A DNA stretch of 64,000 nt from Alcaligenaceae bacterium. GTDB taxonomy: Bacteria; Pseudomonadota; Gammaproteobacteria; Burkholderiales; Burkholderiaceae_B. A model generated the notes under the pieces. The model made no database searches, was not told the DNA's origin, and saw only the letters and a list, made by a program, of their open reading frames with translations. The stretch spans positions 124,001 through 188,000 of the forward strand of contig JACCES010000008.1 of the NCBI GenBank assembly GCA_013416455.1. Direction: 5' to 3'. Numbering within the stretch: position 1 is the stretch's first letter; each line of letters starts with the position of its first letter. Shown one piece after another: positions 9,617 to 21,425 of this stretch. The translations under genes were made by a program, and so were the position numbers.

Positions 9617-10795
9617 TTAGTTATTAATTGGAATTTCCATTTCTTCAGCGCCAATTTCACGAACAAGCTTGGGAACGGCCCACGCCACGTTCGGATCCAC
9701 TTCCAACTTCACGTGATACATCGGCATCGTTGCCTGATGATCCTCCGGCCGGAACCGCATGACCCCCTTGGGCGACTCAAAGGACATACCCTTCATGGTT
9801 TTTATAAGCGCTTCAGTCTCAGGCACTGATTGCTTCAAAGCGGTTACTATCGCCATCGCCGCTGTAAAACCCTCTACAGTAAAAAAATCTGGCGGCTCAT
9901 TGAATCTGTCTTGATGTTCTTTTACCAGCCAGTCGTTCACAGGATTGTTCGGAAGGTCGTAATAATAAAAGGCGCTACCCTCCATGCCCGGAAAATCCTT
10001 ATAGGTTTCCAGGATTGGGAGTGTCACGACAATTGCGGATACATCCAGCCCGTACCTGGACGGATCCCAGTTTGCAATTTTTCCCATGTAATTGGGCAAG
10101 AAACCAAAATACGGAAAGATAATTTTTCGCCCTTTATGACCTGACAATTTCTGCGCCAAACGCTCCAGGGCAGGTGTGAGATCTGTAGTATTTGTCGGCA
10201 CGTACTCTTCAGCCAAGACTTTTGCACCGTACTTTTCCGCCGCTTTCTTCAAGGCTACGACACCATCCCGTACAAATGCATAGTCCTCTCCAATCACTCC
10301 AATGGCCGTATCTTTGTCCAACCCCATGGCAATGGCTTGCGCCTGCATGTCGTAAGAGTTGTTTCTGGAAGTCTTGAATATGAATCTATTCCAGTCTTCA
10401 CCTGTGATAGAGTCGGCCACAGCGGGAGACACCAACAGGATGCGACCATACTCCTCGGCCACAGGAAGCATCGCTTTCGCAATGCCAGATGAAGTCGTGC
10501 CCACGGCTAGGATGGCGCCCTCTTGGTAGGCTTCGGCCAAGAGGGCGCGCGCCCGGTCAGGCTTGACGTTGGTATCTTTCTTTATCACCTGGATAGCGCG
10601 GCCCTTAACCTCTCCCGTGCCGTCGGTCGCATACGCAATACCTAAATCAAACCCTCTATAGACCTGCTTAGCGTAAGACTCTAAGACGACACTGCCCGTA
10701 GCGTCCTGGATGACTGCGATCTTTATCGGCTGGGCCGTCGCGGATGCCATACATGACAGCGCCAGCACGGCCACAGTTAAAATTTGTCTCATCAT
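9617..10795 (-). CDS. Periplasmic ABC substrate-binding protein, LivK/HAAT type
   Basis: A 392-residue periplasmic receptor with a Sec signal peptide (residues 1-21, cleavage after ASATA or near it) and a type-1 periplasmic binding fold: IKIAVIQDATGSVVLESYAKQ, LAVGTTSSGIAKAMLPVAEE and later FFTVEGFTAAMAIVTALKQS. The ATG at 10795 follows AGGAGG with 5-nt spacing; a second ATG lies directly after it. It is the first gene of the minus-strand operon, so the promoter should lie in 10796-10860. Receptors of this type in Burkholderiales bind aliphatic amides, amino acids or aromatic acids. With an amidase and acyl-CoA ligase downstream, an amide or acid ligand is a fair guess. Confidence 0.88.
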   Translation of the reverse strand: MMRQILTVAVLALSCMASATAQPIKIAVIQDATGSVVLESYAKQVYRGFDLGIAYATDGTGEVKGRAIQVIKKDTNVKPDRARALLAEAYQEGAILAVGTTSSGIAKAMLPVAEEYGRILLVSPAVADSITGEDWNRFIFKTSRNNSYDMQAQAIAMGLDKDTAIGVIGEDYAFVRDGVVALKKAAEKYGAKVLAEEYVPTNTTDLTPALERLAQKLSGHKGRKIIFPYFGFLPNYMGKIANWDPSRYGLDVSAIVVTLPILETYKDFPGMEGSAFYYYDLPNNPVNDWLVKEHQDRFNEPPDFFTVEGFTAAMAIVTALKQSVPETEALIKTMKGMSFESPKGVMRFRPEDHQATMPMYHVKLEVDPNVAWAVPKLVREIGAEEMEIPINN

Positions 10796-11177
10796 TTTTT
10801 CCTCCTGTAGGGGTAAAAATGATTGTGATGTCAGTTTTTGTTTTAGTCAACAAGAAATTGGACTATGTCGGCGCGGCTTCAGAACGCACCGGCCCGAGAG
10901 TGTGAACCACACACGCTCCACGCTGTGGTAATGCGCCAGGGCCAGCAACTGATTGCCCAGTGCTACGCAGAGCCCGTCCAGCCCCTGCAAGATCCTCAAC
11001 GGGCGGCATGGGCCACCCTGTCGGCCGATAAGGCGCACGGGGCCACCCCTACCGCGACCAACGCCGACGCTGCGCCCTACCCACCCAATACGCGAACGCC
11101 GCCCCTAGTACGAAGAACTGGTCCAGCCCGCAACAGCGACACCTCGCACCCCCGATTTGCCTACACCACAAGCAAAC
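10796..11177. other. Intergenic stretch between the receptor gene and the gyrB terminator
   Basis: The AT-rich part at about 10800-10860 probably carries the promoter of the minus-strand operon. The rest (10860-11160) is GC-rich with no frame I can support as a gene; short open frames on both strands have no recognisable product. It may contain decayed coding sequence. Confidence 0.4.
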
Positions 11178-11213
11178 AAAACGGGCTCCAGCGACATCGC
11201 CGGAGCCCGTTTT
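11178..11213 (-). terminator. gyrB terminator (bidirectional-looking)
   Basis: A 12-bp perfect inverted repeat (AAAACGGGCTCC / GGAGCCCGTTTT) with a 12-nt loop sits 62 bp downstream of the gyrB stop. Read on the minus strand it ends in TTTTGTTTG. The A-rich other side would let it work in both directions. Confidence 0.85.
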
Positions 11214-11274
11214 GCTTCATCCACATTGATGCGGATTTTTCACTAAACGTGAGAATCCCCAAGAGCCAACACCC

Positions 11275-14846
<3,572 letters not shown>

Positions 14847-14848
14847 GG

Positions 14849-16291
14849 TTATCCTTTTAAGGTTTGTTCCAGTACGTGTAGTGCGTGATTGAGTTCCGTC
14901 TGCTTCAGCCGGGCGTCGGAGATTTTACGCACGGCGTGCAGCACCGTTGTGTGGTCGCGTCCGCCGAAAAGATCGCCGATCTCGGGCAGGCTTTTCTGCG
15001 TCAGTTCCTTGGCCAGGTACATGGCGATCTGGCGGGGCAGCGCGATATTGGCCGGGCGCCGGCGGGAATACATGTCCGCCACCTTGATCTTGTAGTAGTC
15101 CGCCACCGTCTTCTGGATGTTCTCGACGGTGATCTGGCCGTTGGATACCGACAACAGATCCTTGAGCGCTTCCTTGCAGACATCCACCGACAGCACTTCC
15201 TTGCCATGGAAGCGGGCATAGGCCGAGACCTTGCGCAAGGCGCCTTCCAGTTCGCGGACGTTGCTGCGCAGGTGCTTGGCGATGAAGAAGGCGACTTCTT
15301 CGGGCATGGTGATGCCTTCGTGCTCGGACTTGCGCAGCAGGATGGCCACGCGCATTTCGAGTTCGGGCGGCTCGATGGCGACCGTCAGGCCGGAATCGAA
15401 GCGCGAAATCAGCCGGCTGTCGATATTGGCCAGCTCCTTCGGATAGGTGTCCGAGGTGATGATGATCTGCTTGCGCTGGGCCACCATGGCCTCGAAGGCA
15501 TAGAAGAACTCTTCCTGGGTGCGGTTCTTGCCGGCGAAGAACTGGATATCGTCGATCAGCAGCAGGTCGAGCGAATGGTAATAGCGCTTGAATTCGTCGA
15601 ACGCCTTGCGCTGGTAGGCCTTGACCACGTCGGACACATACTGGTCGGCGTGCACATAGCGCACGCGCGCGCCCTTGCCGGTGGCCAGCAGCGAGTTGCC
15701 GATGGCGTGGATGAGGTGGGTCTTGCCCAGCCCCACCCCGCCGTAGAGGAACAGCGGGTTGTACGAAACGCCGGGGTTTTCCGCAACCTGCAGGGCGGCC
15801 GCGCGGGCAAGCTGGTTGGCCTTGCCGGTGACGAAGTTGTCGAAGGTGAGTTCGGAGTTCAGGCGCGAGCGGTCGTGCAGGGCTTCGGCCGCCACCGAGG
15901 CGGCGGCGGCGCCGGGAGGCGTGGTGGCCGGGGGCGGCGCCATGGCGGGCGAGGGGGCGACGGATTGCGCAGAGGCATGAACGCCCGCGCCGACCGACAC
16001 GGCGCCCGTGCCGCGCGGCATTGCCGCGGCGCCGCGCCCCGCCCCGCCGGACGGAAGTTCGAACGCAACCTGCACCGGACGCGAGAACCAGTCGCTGGCC
16101 AGCGCCTCGATCTGGTGAGAAAAATTCTTGCGCACCCAGTCCAGCTTGAAACGATTGGGCGCGGAGACACGCAGCACGCCCTGGACTTCATCGAAAGCCA
16201 GGGGCACCAAGGGTCGAATCCACGCACTGATCTGTTGGGGAGGGAGTTCCTGTTCCAGCTTCTGGACGCAGGTCTGCCAGAATTCGTTCAT
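14849..16291 (-). CDS. dnaA: Chromosomal replication initiator protein DnaA
   Basis: 480 residues with the four DnaA domains. Domain I starts [20 protein letters not shown]. Domain II is a Pro/Ala/Gly-rich linker at about residues 90-145. Domain III is the AAA+ ATPase with Walker [11 protein letters not shown], Walker [11 protein letters not shown] and the sensor region [10 protein letters not shown]. Domain IV contains the signature [15 protein letters not shown] that reads the DnaA box. The gene is divergent from rpmH and heads the dnaA-dnaN-gyrB operon. The upstream spacer contains a perfect DnaA box, so it may be autoregulated. Confidence 0.99.
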   Translation of the reverse strand: MNEFWQTCVQKLEQELPPQQISAWIRPLVPLAFDEVQGVLRVSAPNRFKLDWVRKNFSHQIEALASDWFSRPVQVAFELPSGGAGRGAAAMPRGTGAVSVGAGVHASAQSVAPSPAMAPPPATTPPGAAAASVAAEALHDRSRLNSELTFDNFVTGKANQLARAAALQVAENPGVSYNPLFLYGGVGLGKTHLIHAIGNSLLATGKGARVRYVHADQYVSDVVKAYQRKAFDEFKRYYHSLDLLLIDDIQFFAGKNRTQEEFFYAFEAMVAQRKQIIITSDTYPKELANIDSRLISRFDSGLTVAIEPPELEMRVAILLRKSEHEGITMPEEVAFFIAKHLRSNVRELEGALRKVSAYARFHGKEVLSVDVCKEALKDLLSVSNGQITVENIQKTVADYYKIKVADMYSRRRPANIALPRQIAMYLAKELTQKSLPEIGDLFGGRDHTTVLHAVRKISDARLKQTELNHALHVLEQTLKG

Positions 16292-16462
16292 TGTCGGCCA
16301 CTTCTGTAAACCTCGATTCTACCCTGTGAGGGGGGCAGTTATCCACAGGCCGGACGGAACGGGCCATGCATGGCGACGCCAAGTGTTTGACTAAGCTACC
16401 AAAATTTGATGAAATGATGGGCTTTTCGAGAATTCTGCTCTTTTCTTTTATCCGGATCCGCC
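16292..16462. promoter_or_regulatory. Divergent dnaA/rpmH control region with a DnaA box
   Basis: The 171-bp spacer must hold the divergent promoters of dnaA (minus) and rpmH (plus). A perfect consensus DnaA box, TTATCCACA, lies at 16339-16347. I see no second perfect box in this spacer, only a weak partial match (TTATCCGGA) near 16448. It is therefore a good autoregulatory site, but thin on its own as a complete origin of replication. The AT-rich stretch at 16385-16455 is the likeliest place for the rpmH promoter or for duplex unwinding. Confidence 0.7.
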
Positions 16463-16597
16463 ATGAAACGCACTTTTCAACCTTCCGTCACCCGTCGCAA
16501 GCGCACCCACGGCTTTCGTGTTCGCATGAAGACACGTGGCGGCCGCGCCGTCATCAACGCGCGCCGCGCCAAGGGCCGCAAGCGCCTGGCCGTCTGA
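16463..16597 (+). CDS. rpmH: 50S ribosomal protein L34
   Basis: A 44-residue, extremely basic protein starting [18 protein letters not shown] and ending AKGRKRLAV, a full-length match to the L34 pattern of the large ribosomal subunit. It is the first gene of the conserved rpmH-rnpA-yidD-yidC cluster and is divergent from dnaA. Confidence 0.98.
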   Translation: MKRTFQPSVTRRKRTHGFRVRMKTRGGRAVINARRAKGRKRLAV

Positions 16598-16647
16598 TCG
16601 GCACGACATGCACCGTTGCGCCGGCCTGTGCCGGCGCTCCAGCGCCC

Positions 16648-17013
16648 ATGCGAGCCTCATTCCCCCCTGCGGCCCGCTTGCATCGCCCTTCCGAATTTGC
16701 GGCCGCCCTCAGGGGAAAGCACCTGGCGAAGGGGGCGCTGTTCGTCGTCTCCACGCCCAGGCAACCGCGTTCCGACCCCGCGGCAGGCGCGCGGCTGGGC
16801 ATGGTGATCGCCAAACGCATGGCGCCGCTTGCCGTATCCCGCAACGCCATCAAGCGCGTCATACGCGAAACCTTCCGGCAACAACGCCATGAACTGCCGC
16901 CGCGCGACCTGGTGTTCCGCCTGCATTCCCGTATCGGGCCCTGCTCGCTGCGCGCACTGAAGACCCAGGTCCGCAGCGAAGTCGAAGCCCTGCTCGACCG
17001 GAGCCGCCGATGA
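16648..17013 (+). CDS. rnpA: Ribonuclease P protein component
   Basis: 121 residues; the protein subunit that helps the RNase P RNA trim tRNA 5' leaders. The start is the ATG at 16648 ([20 protein letters not shown]), matching the usual N-terminus in this family. The frame is open further upstream, but that part only shadows rpmH. The RNA-binding signature appears as [20 protein letters not shown] followed by [17 protein letters not shown]. It lies 50 bp after rpmH, and its stop overlaps the yidD start by 4 bp (ATGA at 17010). Confidence 0.96.
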   Translation: MRASFPPAARLHRPSEFAAALRGKHLAKGALFVVSTPRQPRSDPAAGARLGMVIAKRMAPLAVSRNAIKRVIRETFRQQRHELPPRDLVFRLHSRIGPCSLRALKTQVRSEVEALLDRSRR

Positions 17014-17261
17014 TCCGCAAGCTGCTCATCGCACCCATTCGCTTCTATCGATACGTCATCAGCCCCTGGCTGGGATACAACTGCCGCTTCACACCAACGT
17101 GCTCGGCCTATGCGATAGAAGCCATCGAAACGCACGGCGCCCTGTGTGGCGGCTGGCTGAGCGTCCGACGCATCGCCCGCTGCCACCCATGGTGCCAGGG
17201 CGGCCACGATCCCGTGCCCGCCACGCCATGCATGCGCGGGCGGACTCATCCCGGATCATGA
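17010..17261 (+). CDS. yidD: Membrane protein insertion efficiency factor YidD
   Basis: 83 residues with the YidD pattern: an amphipathic N-terminus ([19 protein letters not shown]), [19 protein letters not shown] with its conserved cysteines, and [17 protein letters not shown]. It is thought to help YidC-dependent insertion at the inner face of the membrane. The ATGA overlap with rnpA and the position upstream of yidC are the conserved arrangement. Confidence 0.96.
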   Translation: MIRKLLIAPIRFYRYVISPWLGYNCRFTPTCSAYAIEAIETHGALCGGWLSVRRIARCHPWCQGGHDPVPATPCMRGRTHPGS

Positions 17262-17345
17262 TGGCCCAGGCACGCTTCACCTCACCCATAGGCAAGCTCC
17301 GCTACACTCTCACGGATTTGCCCCGCTACGACTTGTAAAGGCGCT

Positions 17346-19022
17346 ATGGATATCCGACGCACCATCCTCTGGATGATTCTGACCTTCTCGCTGCTGCTGC
17401 TGTGGAACAACTGGCAGACCTACAACGGCAAGCCTTCGCTGTTCAGCCCCGGCCAGTCCGCGCAGGTGGCCGACCCGGCCGCCCAGGACCCGCAGCAGGC
17501 CGATGCCAGCGTGCCCAGCGCCGCCGTGGCGCCCACGGCTCCCGCGGCGGTATCCACCGTCCCCGGCGAACCGGCCGCGGCCGTGGCGCAATCCGAACAG
17601 GTCGAAGTCAATACCGACGTACTGCACCTGGTCTTCGACACTCAGGGCGCGCAACTCGTCAAGGCCGAACTGCCCCGCTACGCCACACCCAGCAACGGCA
17701 ACGAGCCCTTCACCCTGCTGGACCGGCGCGCCGGCTACACCTATGTCGCCCAGACCGGCGTCGTGGGCGCCCCGGCCGGCGTAAGCTGGCCCACCCACCT
17801 GACTCCCTTCCGCTTCGCCGGACAGCAGGAACAGGGGGGCCGCACGAATGTCGTCTTCGAAGCGGAAGCCGGCGACGTCAGGGTGGTGAAGACCTATTCC
17901 ATCGCTCCCGGCAGCTACGACATCCTTGTCCGGCACGAGATCCACAACCTGGGCGGCGCCCCCATCCAGCCCTCGCTCTACCTGCAGCTGGAACGCGACG
18001 GCAACGAGCCGGCCGGCGGCTCGACGTTCTACAGCACCTTCTACGGGCCGGCCATCTACTCGGCCGAGGACAAATACCAGAAGATCAGCTTCTCCGATCT
18101 CGACAAGGGCAAGACCAGCTACACCCGCAGCGCCGACAATGGCTGGGTCGGCATGGTGCAGCATTACTTCGCCTCGGCCTGGGTGCCGCCGCAAGGCGTG
18201 CAGCGCCACAACGAAGCCCTGCGCATCGGCGACAACCTGTACGCCATCCGCACGCTCGCCGGCGCGGGCAGCGTCGAACCGGGGCAGGCCGTCACGGTCG
18301 ACGCCAACCTGTGGGTCGGCCCGCAAGACCAGCAGGCCATGGGCGATCTGGCCCCCGGCCTGGAACTGGTCGTCGACTATGGCTGGCTCACCATCATCGC
18401 CAAGCCCGTCTTCAAGCTCATGACCTGGCTGCACACGCTGCTGGGCAACTGGGGCTGGACCATCGTCGCACTGACGGTGCTGATCAAGCTGGCCTTCTAT
18501 CCCCTGTCGGCCGCCAGCTACCGCTCGATGGCCAGAATGAAGAAATTCACGCCGCGCATGCAGGCGCTGCGCGAGAAATACGGCGACGACAAGGCCAAGA
18601 TGAACCAGGCCATGATGGAGCTCTACCGCAACGAGAAGATCAACCCGCTGGGCGGCTGCCTGCCCATGCTGGTGCAGATTCCGGTCTTCATCGCGCTCTA
18701 CTGGGTGCTGCTGGGCAGCGTCGAGATGCGGGGGGCCCCCTGGATACTCTGGATCCATGATCTCTCCATCCGCGACCCCTGGTTCATTCTGCCGGCGGTG
18801 ATGATGGCCACCATGTTCCTGCAGATCAAGCTCAATCCCACGCCGCCCGATCCCATGCAGGCGCGCATCATGATGCTGATGCCGCTGGTCTTCGGCGGGA
18901 TGATGTTCTTCTTCCCGGCCGGGCTGGTGCTGTACTGGGTGGTGAACAACATTCTTTCGATCGCCCAGCAGCGCTTCGTGATGCATCAGATCGACAAGGC
19001 CGACGCCGCCGCCAACCGCTGA
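17346..19022 (+). CDS. yidC: Membrane protein insertase YidC
   Basis: 558 residues, full length for a Gram-negative YidC/Oxa1 insertase. The N-terminal anchor is MDIRRTILWMILTFSLLLLW. It is followed by a Pro/Ala-rich linker, a large periplasmic domain (about residues 80-345), then five transmembrane segments starting near ELVVDYGWLTIIAKPVFKL. The cytoplasmic loop contains KFTPRMQALREKYGDDKAKM, and QIPVFIALYWVLLGSVEMRG is characteristic. It inserts inner-membrane proteins with or without SecYEG. A strong terminator follows, so the ABC genes downstream are separate. Confidence 0.98.
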   Translation: MDIRRTILWMILTFSLLLLWNNWQTYNGKPSLFSPGQSAQVADPAAQDPQQADASVPSAAVAPTAPAAVSTVPGEPAAAVAQSEQVEVNTDVLHLVFDTQGAQLVKAELPRYATPSNGNEPFTLLDRRAGYTYVAQTGVVGAPAGVSWPTHLTPFRFAGQQEQGGRTNVVFEAEAGDVRVVKTYSIAPGSYDILVRHEIHNLGGAPIQPSLYLQLERDGNEPAGGSTFYSTFYGPAIYSAEDKYQKISFSDLDKGKTSYTRSADNGWVGMVQHYFASAWVPPQGVQRHNEALRIGDNLYAIRTLAGAGSVEPGQAVTVDANLWVGPQDQQAMGDLAPGLELVVDYGWLTIIAKPVFKLMTWLHTLLGNWGWTIVALTVLIKLAFYPLSAASYRSMARMKKFTPRMQALREKYGDDKAKMNQAMMELYRNEKINPLGGCLPMLVQIPVFIALYWVLLGSVEMRGAPWILWIHDLSIRDPWFILPAVMMATMFLQIKLNPTPPDPMQARIMMLMPLVFGGMMFFFPAGLVLYWVVNNILSIAQQRFVMHQIDKADAAANR

Positions 19023-19046
19023 CCAGCGCATTGGCCACGGCGTATG

Positions 19047-19082
19047 CGCCCGCCGCGTGTTCCATCACGCGGCGGGCGTTTT
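19047..19082 (+). terminator. yidC terminator
   Basis: A 13-bp perfect stem (CGCCCGCCGCGTG / CACGCGGCGGGCG) with a 6-nt loop, followed by TTTT, 24 bp after the yidC stop. Confidence 0.9.
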
Positions 19083-19237
19083 CCTTGGTGTGGCGCAATG
19101 GCAATGCGCCGCCCGCTTCCGGCGCCGGACCCGCGGTTCCCTGGTATTCACGGATAGCTTTCGTTTCAAGCTTCGGGTACTGTCACGCGTTCGACGAAAA
19201 AGCCAGACGCACACCGCCATACAGGAACCCACCCGCC

Positions 19238-20434
19238 ATGATCCCTCGCCCGTCCAACACTCTGCGCGCCACCCTGCTGCATGCATCGATCGCCGCCGCT
19301 CTTGCCTGCGGGCTGCTGAGCCCGGTCTTTGCGCAAGACACCCTGAAGATCGGCTTCATCGGCACGATGTCGGGGCCCGGCGGCGCGCTGGGGCAGGATC
19401 AGTACGATGCCTTCATGCTCGCCATCGAACAGCGCGGCGGCAAGCTGGGCGACGTACCCGTCACGGTCATCAAGGAAGACGACCAGCTCAAACCCGACGT
19501 CGGCGTGCAGGCGGCCACCAAGCTGCTGCAGAGCGACAAGGTCGACATCATCACCGGCGTCACCTTCTCCAACGTGATGATGGCCATCCACAAGCCCATC
19601 ACCGACGCCCAGGTGTTCTTCATCGGCTCCAACGCGGGCCCCGCCCCCATCGCCGGCAAAGATTGTTCCGAGTTCTATTTCTCCACGTCGTGGGACAACG
19701 ACATGCTGCACGAAGCCGGCGGCCAGCTCACCAGCGACCTCGGCTACAAGAACGTCTACGTCATGGCCGCCAACTACCAGGCGGGGCGCGACGCCGCCTC
19801 GGGCTTCAAGCGCACCTTCACCGGCAAGGTGATCGACGAGGTCTACACCCAGGTCAACCAGCCCGACTACTCGGCCGAAATCGCCCAGCTGCAGGCCGCG
19901 GCGCCCGACGCCGTCTATGTCTTCTACCCCGGCGGCATGGGCATCAACTTCATCAAGCAATACCGCCAGGCGGGGCTGCTGGGCGAGATCCCCCTGCTTT
20001 CCGCGGCCAGCCTCGACGGCACCACCCTGCCCGCCCTGAAGAACCTGGCCGTGGGCGCGATCACCAGCGCACCCTATGCGCCCAACATCGACAATCCCCA
20101 GAACAAGGCCTTCGTGGAAGCCTTCGAAAAGGCCTACAAGCGCCCGCCTTCCATGTATGCCGCGCAATCCTATGACGCCGCCAGCCTGCTCGATTCAGCG
20201 CTGCGCAAAGTCAAGGGCAACCTTTCCGACAAGCAGGCCGTCATCGCCGCCCTCAAGGAAGCCGACTTCCAGTCCGTGCGCGGGCCGTTCAAGTTCGACT
20301 CCAACCATTTCCCCGACGCGGCCTTCTACCGGGTCGACGTGGTCGAGGAAAACGGCGAAGCCGTGCTGCGCGCCTCCACCCCCGTGAAAATCGCCACCCG
20401 CGCGAACTTCGCGGCGCAATGCCACCTCAAGTAA
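19238..20434 (+). CDS. Periplasmic ABC substrate-binding protein, LivK type
   Basis: 398 residues. The start at ATG 19238 gives a good Sec signal peptide (basic start, hydrophobic HASIAAALACGLLSP, cleavage after VFAQ or VFA). An upstream open frame runs through the yidC terminator and is not used. The type-1 periplasmic fold shows in LKIGFIGTMSGPGGALGQDQ, KVDIITGVTFSNVMMAIHKP, and SAEIAQLQAAAPDAVYVFYP. It is the receptor for the permease and ATPase genes that follow (20498-23953). Receptors of this kind are often found with aromatic-acid or amino-acid importers; the ligand is not determined. Confidence 0.9.
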   Translation: MIPRPSNTLRATLLHASIAAALACGLLSPVFAQDTLKIGFIGTMSGPGGALGQDQYDAFMLAIEQRGGKLGDVPVTVIKEDDQLKPDVGVQAATKLLQSDKVDIITGVTFSNVMMAIHKPITDAQVFFIGSNAGPAPIAGKDCSEFYFSTSWDNDMLHEAGGQLTSDLGYKNVYVMAANYQAGRDAASGFKRTFTGKVIDEVYTQVNQPDYSAEIAQLQAAAPDAVYVFYPGGMGINFIKQYRQAGLLGEIPLLSAASLDGTTLPALKNLAVGAITSAPYAPNIDNPQNKAFVEAFEKAYKRPPSMYAAQSYDAASLLDSALRKVKGNLSDKQAVIAALKEADFQSVRGPFKFDSNHFPDAAFYRVDVVEENGEAVLRASTPVKIATRANFAAQCHLK

Positions 20435-20497
20435 TGTAAAGCGGCGCAGCCCGGGCGGCGCCCCAGTGCCGCCCGCCATGGCCGGCAAGGTAGTATC

Positions 20498-21418
20498 GTG
20501 AGCTTCAATCTGTTCATCATCCAGGCGCTCAACGGCCTGCAGCTGGGCGTACTGCTGTTTCTCATGGCGGCCGGGCTGACGCTGGTGTTCGGCATCATGA
20601 ACTTCGTGAACCTGGCGCATGGTTCCATGTACATGATGGGCGCCTTCATCGCAGCCGCCCTCTACAACCAGACCGGCTCGTTCTGGCTGGCCGCCATCCT
20701 GCTGGCGCCGGCCATGATGCTGCTGGGCGTGGCCCTAGACCGGCTCGCGCTCAGCCGCCTGTATCATCGCGACCACCTCGACCAGGTACTCGCCACCTTC
20801 GGCCTGATCCTGTTCTTCAACGAAGCGGCCCGCATGCTCTGGGGCCCGTCGCCCGTCTATATGGAAGTTCCCGAAGCCCTGAGCGGGGCCATCCAGCTGT
20901 TCGGCATCCGCTATCCCGCCTATCGCCTGCTCATCCTCGTCACAGGCCTGGCCATCGCCCTGGGCTGCTATCTGCTGGTGCACCATACCCGCCTGGGAAT
21001 GCTGCTGCGGGCCGGCGCCACCCACCGCGAAATGGTCGGCGCCCTGGGCGTGAACATACGCCTGCTCAACGCCCTGCTGTTCGGCCTGGGCGCCGTCCTG
21101 GCCGGTGTCGCCGGGCTGCTTGCCGGCCCCATCATGTCGGTGCAGGTCGGCATGGGCGAACCCATCCTCATCCTGACCATGGTGGTCATCGTCATCGGCG
21201 GCATCGGTTCCATCCGGGGCGCTTTCTACGCCTCGCTCATCGTCGGCGTGGTCGATACGCTGGGGCGCACCCTGCTGCCGACGCTGTTCCGCGGCATGAT
21301 GGAACGCAGCAGCGCCGACATCGCCGGCCCGGCGACGGCATCGATGATGATCTACATCCTCATGGCCGTGGTGCTGGCTCTGCGCCCGCAGGGCCTGTTC
21401 CCCGTGCAGCGGGGCTGA
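20498..21418 (+). CDS. livH: Branched-chain-type ABC transporter permease (LivH)
   Basis: 306 residues, GTG start at 20498. The LivH pattern is clear: LLFLMAAGLTLVFGIMNFVNLAHGSMYMMG at the N-terminus, RAGATHREMVGALGVNIR in the cytoplasmic loop, and IVIGGIGSIRGAFYASLIVG near the C-terminus. It follows the receptor gene by 63 bp and is 7 bp from the next gene. It forms the pore together with the permease half of the following fusion protein. Confidence 0.92.
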   Translation: MSFNLFIIQALNGLQLGVLLFLMAAGLTLVFGIMNFVNLAHGSMYMMGAFIAAALYNQTGSFWLAAILLAPAMMLLGVALDRLALSRLYHRDHLDQVLATFGLILFFNEAARMLWGPSPVYMEVPEALSGAIQLFGIRYPAYRLLILVTGLAIALGCYLLVHHTRLGMLLRAGATHREMVGALGVNIRLLNALLFGLGAVLAGVAGLLAGPIMSVQVGMGEPILILTMVVIVIGGIGSIRGAFYASLIVGVVDTLGRTLLPTLFRGMMERSSADIAGPATASMMIYILMAVVLALRPQGLFPVQRG

Positions 21419-21425
21419 CACCGAC

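Noticed and set aside
14885-16309. Long plus-strand open frame opposite dnaA
   Set aside because: Same reason: it shadows dnaA, has no ribosome site and matches no family.
17310-19031. 573-codon minus-strand open frame opposite yidC
   Set aside because: Antisense shadow of yidC with His/Gly/Arg-rich, non-natural composition.
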